9,614 bases of DNA from Lentisphaeria bacterium. GTDB taxonomy: Bacteria; Verrucomicrobiota; Lentisphaeria; Victivallales; UBA1829. Positions 5,471 through 9,614 of this stretch are shown piece after piece. Each line of letters starts with the position of its first letter. The stretch's first letter is position 1. A program made the translations under genes and the position numbers. The notes beneath the pieces are model-generated. The model worked only from the letters and a program-made list of their open reading frames with translations, had not been told where the DNA came from and did not search any database. The DNA is taken from the NCBI GenBank assembly GCA_019408975.1, contig DXVA01000166.1:1-9614 (forward strand), read 5' to 3'.

Positions 5471-7795
5471 TTACTTCTCCGTCGGGACAACGATACCTTT
5501 GATGATGATGTTCTGGCAGAAGACGAACACCAGCAGAGTCGGCACCGCCGCAATGATCAGGGCGGCAAACCCTACCGCCTGACTGGAACGGATCTGAAGC
5601 TGATACAGATGCACCATCATCGTCCACATGGACTTATCCTGGCACAGCAGGAACGCCATCATGAAGTTGCCGTATGCCACGGTGAACGTATTCAGCGCCA
5701 GCACCGAAAGAATCGGCGTGGAAAGCCCCATCGCAATATGCCAGAAGACCGTCCACTCGCTTGCGCCGTCGATCGCCGCGGATTCGAACAGTTCTTTCGG
5801 CAGGCTGTCGAAAAATCCTTTCAGCAGGAAGATCATATAGCCGTTCGCCATCGTCGGCAGGATCAGCGCCCAGAAAGTATTCAGCAGATTCAGGTTCTTG
5901 ATCAGAAGGAACTGCGGAATGCCGAGCACCATCGGCGGAAACGCCATCGGCAGCATCAGGAACAGCAGAATCTTATATGCCGGAGCCATTTTGTAGCGGG
6001 ACAGCGCATAGGCGCACAGCGGATTCACGATCAGCGCCGCAAGCACTGCAAGTGCGCAGTAGATAATCGTGTTTTTCGCCGCGTTTCCGTTGGTGATGAT
6101 CGTATCAACCACCATGACATAGTTCCGTTTCAGATATTCCTTCACCAGATCCCATTTATGGTCGAGAACGGAAAACCACTCATACTCTTTCGAGGGAGGG
6201 GCAATCTTATTCCAATCCGTGTAAACCGTTCCCCATGCACAGTTGAGTGCAGCCACATCTTTATATTTGTTCTGGAGGAACTTGCCCCACAACGGCTGCA
6301 TTTTCCTGACATCCGCAACGACGCGGGCATTCCCGTTCGCCGGATTCGTCACAAATTCCCGGTAGTGATCCTTTACGCTCATAGTGATATCGGGGGAAGC
6401 CGGGTATCTGGAATAGAAAGGAATTTCAAGTTTATTCCTGATCGCGGATTTGTAATCAATGGACATTTTGTCATAATCCACGGTCTTGTCCGCTTTCCGG
6501 TATTTGTTTTCGATGAAATTTCTGTAATCCGAAATCGCGGTACGGATGAGCCCTATTTCCTCGGGGCCCATCGTATCGACAAATTCAGTCCAGTCTTTTG
6601 CAAGCGCGATATTCTCCTGGGGATACTCCTCCGGGAGCGGAACGGCGTCCATCGACTTATATCCCATTTCATAGACATCATTCAGGCGCGCAACCGTGCC
6701 GTATTTCTTTTTCAGCCAGTCGCGGTATTCGCCGGCAAGAGTTTCAATCCTCATGTACTCCGGAGGCAGAACCAGAGAAACGAACTCGTTCCAGTCGGTT
6801 TTGATCTGTCCGCCGGCAGGCTCCTGAAGCGGAAGCTTCACCTCATCGAATGTCCTGGCATTGTATTCATGCAGGGCGTTGACCTCTTTGATGTCCTTGT
6901 ATTTCTCTTTCAGGAACTTTGTCCAGAGGGGCGCGGCGGCGGGATCAAGGCGCAGAAAGGAATAATTCACATCCTCGCGGACGTATTTTCCCCAGAGTTT
7001 CGCAAACTTCTCGTTACCTTTCGGGTAAGTCCGCGGAAGCGGAATGTCCTGCCACGAATTATAATTTGTACCGAGCTTCTTATTGAGTTCGGGAAGTTCG
7101 CGCGCGACATTCTTCCGCAGGCTCTCCACAAAAAATCCGTCAAGGTCCACCCAATAGGTGTGCAGACCGCTGATCTGTGTATTCTTGAACTCAAGAATCT
7201 CTTTGAGGATGCCTTTGCTGTAATCCGTTGAAATCTTGCGCGTATGGAACAATTCCACAGGAAGCGCCACAGATTCCCATGAAGTATAATCGGTTCCGCA
7301 CGCTTCGTTCAGTTTTTTGATGCCTTCCTCCCCTTTTCCGTACTTTTTGGCAAGCCATGCGCGGTATTCCCGAAGCACCATGGGATAAACGCCCGTTTCA
7401 TTCGCCATGCCGATTCCGCGCCAGTAATGAGGCTTCCTCTCCTTCATTTCTCCCAGGAACGCCTTATAGTCGTCAAACCTGACACGCGACGGCTTTTCCG
7501 GTTTCTTCACATTGTTCACGGAGCCGATCGGTTCCCTGAACGCATTGAAGAACAGAATATTCTGCGCATTGAACTTCGTCGCCAGATGTTTCTGGAACAG
7601 AAGCTCATGGTTGTAAATGAATTCGGGAAGCAGCGAGAACTTCGAGAAGTCCACATCGCTTTTGAAGGAACCCGAAACCATCAGGAGAAGCGGATAAACC
7701 ATCGTGACCGCGCCAAGCAGGAGCAGCACATGGATCGAAATATTAAGAACTCTGACTTTCAGACTCTTTTTTTCAACTTTACCTATAATAGCCAT
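5471..7795 (-). CDS. MalG-type sugar ABC permease with a ~500-residue periplasmic repeat insertion
   Basis: Inner-membrane permease of a carbohydrate (CUT1-type) ABC importer, 774 residues against roughly 270-300 for ordinary family members. Membrane helix 1 is at about 20-42 (NISIHVLLLLGAVTMVYPLL) and the other five at about 572-594, 606-632, 638-660, 694-715 and 742-762. The cytoplasmic EAA loop that contacts the ATPase is E671-S-A-A-I-D-G-A, with the later conserved proline replaced by G690. The extra length, residues about 56-555, lies between helices 1 and 2, which in MalG topology faces the periplasm. It is hydrophilic, rich in W, Y, K and E, and made of about six degenerate repeats. 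The ATG follows the upstream stop codon by one base, with GGGGA inside the end of that gene, so the two permeases are cotranslated. No ATPase gene follows. Function of the insertion is unknown; docking to the binding domain or sugar chains is my inference. Confidence 0.9.
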   Translation of the reverse strand: MAIIGKVEKKSLKVRVLNISIHVLLLLGAVTMVYPLLLMVSGSFKSDVDFSKFSLLPEFIYNHELLFQKHLATKFNAQNILFFNAFREPIGSVNNVKKPEKPSRVRFDDYKAFLGEMKERKPHYWRGIGMANETGVYPMVLREYRAWLAKKYGKGEEGIKKLNEACGTDYTSWESVALPVELFHTRKISTDYSKGILKEILEFKNTQISGLHTYWVDLDGFFVESLRKNVARELPELNKKLGTNYNSWQDIPLPRTYPKGNEKFAKLWGKYVREDVNYSFLRLDPAAAPLWTKFLKEKYKDIKEVNALHEYNARTFDEVKLPLQEPAGGQIKTDWNEFVSLVLPPEYMRIETLAGEYRDWLKKKYGTVARLNDVYEMGYKSMDAVPLPEEYPQENIALAKDWTEFVDTMGPEEIGLIRTAISDYRNFIENKYRKADKTVDYDKMSIDYKSAIRNKLEIPFYSRYPASPDITMSVKDHYREFVTNPANGNARVVADVRKMQPLWGKFLQNKYKDVAALNCAWGTVYTDWNKIAPPSKEYEWFSVLDHKWDLVKEYLKRNYVMVVDTIITNGNAAKNTIIYCALAVLAALIVNPLCAYALSRYKMAPAYKILLFLMLPMAFPPMVLGIPQFLLIKNLNLLNTFWALILPTMANGYMIFLLKGFFDSLPKELFESAAIDGASEWTVFWHIAMGLSTPILSVLALNTFTVAYGNFMMAFLLCQDKSMWTMMVHLYQLQIRSSQAVGFAALIIAAVPTLLVFVFCQNIIIKGIVVPTEK
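6182..7372 (-). repeat. Six degenerate protein repeats in the permease insertion
   Basis: Repeat cores at residues 142-182, 223-258, 289-325, 355-391, 422-460 and 501-538 of the permease, spaced 66-79 residues. The shared pattern is YRxWLxxKY, about 5 residues, LN, 3-6 residues, GxxYxSW, then V/I-x-L-P. Examples are YRAWLAKKYG with GTDYTSW, YRDWLKKKYG with GYKSMDAVPLP, and FLQNKYKDVAALN with GTVYTDW. A preceding element of the form W-x-E/K-F-V (DWNEFV, DWTEFV, HYREFV) recurs before the later copies. Copies 2 and 5 are the most diverged. The core resembles the KYGTxxxLNxAWGTxY segment of GH42 beta-galactosidases, from memory; no catalytic site is evident. Confidence 0.75.
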
Positions 7796-7796
7796 G

Positions 7797-9614
7797 TTAT
7801 TTCCCCGTTGTCTTGAATTCCATTTTGGAAAGTCTCTTGAGATTGTAAATGGTGAACATCAGTGTCATCATTCCCAGCACCCACGCCATCGAAATGGCGC
7901 TTCCAAATTGAAGATTCGTGTAGGCTTCCTTGAAGATGTGCAGTTCGGCAACCTCCGTGTTCGCACGCCCGAACGTCATGATCAGGATCATTCCCCCGGA
8001 CTGCGCGGAAGCGATGAACGCACCGACAAAGTTGATGATGATCAGAGCTTTCAGCGTCGGGAACGTCACATGCCAGATCTTCTGGAAGAAGTTCGCGCCG
8101 TCGATTTCCGCCGCCTCATAAGTCTCCTCCGGCACGCCTTTCAGCGCCGCAAGATAGATCAGGCAGCCGGGCCCCGCTCCCGCCCAGATGGTCGGAATCA
8201 CGCACGCCAGCATCGCCCATTTGGCGTCATTCAGCCAGTCCTGCGGCGTAAATTCCAGCCCGCAGAGTCCGGCAAGACTGTTCAAAGTCTGGTTGAGAAT
8301 GCCGGAAGAACCCGCCTGATAGAAAAGTTTCCACATGAAGATCACGACCAGCCCGCTCATGACCGCGGGCAGGTAATACAGCGTTCTATAAACAATCTTC
8401 CCGTGAGAAACTTCCTGGAGCAGAATTGCAAGAACGATCGGCGCGAGAAAACCCAGCGTCAAAGTGAACATCATATAGCGGAACGTGTTCCAGATCGCGG
8501 ACCACCATTCATCGCTGAACAGGACTCCGGCAAGGTTGTCGAAACCGACCCACCGGCTGTCGCCGACGACGCGGTAATCCTGAAAGAACAGCTGGGAACC
8601 CGTCAGCATGGGATAATAAGTCCACAGCAGGATACTCACCAATGCAGGGATCATAATCAGGTATCCCAGCCAGTTCCGTTTGAAATCCCATCCCCGTTTC
8701 CTGCCGGAATAAGAATCTTTCGGGGAAAATACCTTCCAGATATTGTAGATCACGAAACAGAAAACACATGCAATGATGATGGCGACAATGATTGCCACCG
8801 TAGTGCGTTTCTGCTGTTCCTGCGGTTCAATATGCCCGATCATCCTGGCATTGGTTCTGTTTTCTGCTTTTTTCAGGATTTCCTGAAGCATGTCAATCCG
8901 CTTTTCCTTTGCCTCGGGTGAATCACCCTCCGGCAGTTTGCCGTCACGGAAAAGCTGCATTGCCTCGTCAATCGGCTGTGTCAGGTAGATATATACCATC
9001 TGGCAGTTGCGCCCATAGGGTTCCGGTTTGCCGTCCTCAAGCGCCTGATTGAACGCCTGTTCCCAGGACGGCGGGAAATATTTCAGGTATTCCGTATAAC
9101 CGAACTCGCGCAGATAAGTCGGGCTGAGGGAACGTCCCTGTCCGAGATTGACCATCGTTTCCGCATAGATTTTACGCGCTCTTTTAGAATTCATGAAACT
9201 GATGTATTTCCACGCCGCGTCACGGATTTTTTCAGCGGGAACAAACTTTCCCTCTGAATTGCTCCTGCCGACAATGCCTGCAAAAATACCGTTCAAAGTG
9301 GCGTTGATTTCCGATGCGCCTTTCCCGGAAGGCCCTGCGGGAAACGGAGCTATCCCGACAAGCGCAGGGTCCACCTCGCCGCCCATCCGTTCATCACCGA
9401 GATACTGCGAATACATTCCCAGTTTGCCTGCCTGCTGCGCGAGTTTGACAGAACGTTCATCCGAATTCAAAGTGGAATAACCATGCTGAACCGTTCCATC
9501 CGAGTCCTGCCAGCGTTCCGTTGCGAGGCGCATATAGAAATCAAGGGCGACCGCAGCTTCCCGCGTGCCGAACGACGCACGCCATTCTCCCGTTTTCTCA
9601 TCCTTCGTTACGGC
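7797..9614 (-). CDS. Solute-binding domain fused to MalF-type sugar ABC permease (5' end missing)
   Basis: The frame is open to the window edge, so the N-terminus is outside; 605 residues are visible, and the ATG at 9531-9533 is internal. Residues 1 to about 260 are the C-terminal half of a family 1 extracellular solute-binding protein (AAVALDFY, then VGIAPFPAGPSG, NGIFAGIVG and the helix KIRDAAWKYISFM). A membrane anchor follows at about 273-292 (VAIIVAIIIACVFCFVIYNI), then a basic, presumably cytoplasmic, linker (SGRKRGWDFKRN). A complete six-helix permease runs from about 314, with the EAA loop E500-A-A-E-I-D-G-A and P519. The binding domain would therefore be periplasmic and permanently tethered. 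Sugar importers normally use a free or lipid-anchored binding protein. It is the upstream partner of the MalG-type gene, one base apart. Substrate cannot be read; an oligosaccharide is the likely class. Confidence 0.9.
   Translation of the reverse strand, partial: AVTKDEKTGEWRASFGTREAAVALDFYMRLATERWQDSDGTVQHGYSTLNSDERSVKLAQQAGKLGMYSQYLGDERMGGEVDPALVGIAPFPAGPSGKGASEINATLNGIFAGIVGRSNSEGKFVPAEKIRDAAWKYISFMNSKRARKIYAETMVNLGQGRSLSPTYLREFGYTEYLKYFPPSWEQAFNQALEDGKPEPYGRNCQMVYIYLTQPIDEAMQLFRDGKLPEGDSPEAKEKRIDMLQEILKKAENRTNARMIGHIEPQEQQKRTTVAIIVAIIIACVFCFVIYNIWKVFSPKDSYSGRKRGWDFKRNWLGYLIMIPALVSILLWTYYPMLTGSQLFFQDYRVVGDSRWVGFDNLAGVLFSDEWWSAIWNTFRYMMFTLTLGFLAPIVLAILLQEVSHGKIVYRTLYYLPAVMSGLVVIFMWKLFYQAGSSGILNQTLNSLAGLCGLEFTPQDWLNDAKWAMLACVIPTIWAGAGPGCLIYLAALKGVPEETYEAAEIDGANFFQKIWHVTFPTLKALIIINFVGAFIASAQSGGMILIMTFGRANTEVAELHIFKEAYTNLQFGSAISMAWVLGMMTLMFTIYNLKRLSKMEFKTTGK

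Noticed and set aside
5453..7231. 592-codon open frame on the plus strand opposite the MalG-type permease
   Set aside because: It mirrors a gene with strong family motifs, its translation is rich in H, R and Q with no recognisable domain, and it reaches from the terminator region into the middle of the permease. It is a reading-frame shadow.
7704..8921. 405-codon open frame on the plus strand spanning the junction of the two permease genes
   Set aside because: Antisense to two clear membrane proteins, R/H/Q-rich, no ribosome binding site or domain.
1..9614. CRISPR arrays, insertion sequences, tRNA or rRNA genes
   Set aside because: No regularly spaced identical repeats, transposase, terminal repeats or RNA gene signatures were seen on either strand.

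Overview
The window most likely comes from a Lentisphaerota (Victivallales-like) bacterium. I infer this from three things. The pseudopilin leader has a basic residue, not glycine, before the (F/Y)TL(I/V)ELLVV stretch. The sugar ABC transporter subunits are unusually long and built as fusions. The DNA is of medium G+C content with Gram-negative-style secretion signals. No rRNA, tRNA or other marker gene is present to confirm it.

Layout. Bases 1-55 show nothing I can name. A hairpin at 56-88 probably ends the leftward gene at 96-1466, a purine/nucleobase permease of the AzgA branch of NCS2. Bases 1467-1720 form a divergent control region with candidate promoters for both directions and a perfect 12-base palindrome. 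Rightward from there runs a tight three-gene unit: a stand-alone Lrp/AsnC ligand-sensing (RAM) domain protein (1721-2005), a secreted SGNH/GDSL esterase-like protein (2032-3183), and an unrecognised secreted protein (3183-4526) joined to the esterase gene by a TAATG overlap.

This unit converges, only 6 bases apart, on a leftward pseudopilin gene (4533-5255). That gene is a mosaic: a G+C-rich conserved N-terminal part and an A+T-rich tail. Bases 5256-5470 hold its promoter with an overlapping palindrome, plus two hairpins that probably terminate transcription arriving from the right.

The right half (5471-9614) is a leftward sugar ABC transporter operon running off the window edge. The upstream gene (7797 to beyond 9614) encodes a solute-binding domain fused through a membrane anchor to a MalF-type permease. 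One base later starts a MalG-type permease (5471-7795) carrying an insertion of about 500 residues, predicted to be periplasmic, made of about six degenerate repeats of 66-79 residues. No ATPase gene is visible, so it must be further upstream or elsewhere.

The most notable content is this transporter. The binding protein is tethered to one permease, and the partner permease carries a large repeat-built periplasmic domain that may dock with that binding domain or with a saccharide. The esterase and the nucleobase permease are separate transcription units and their link to the transporter is only proximity.
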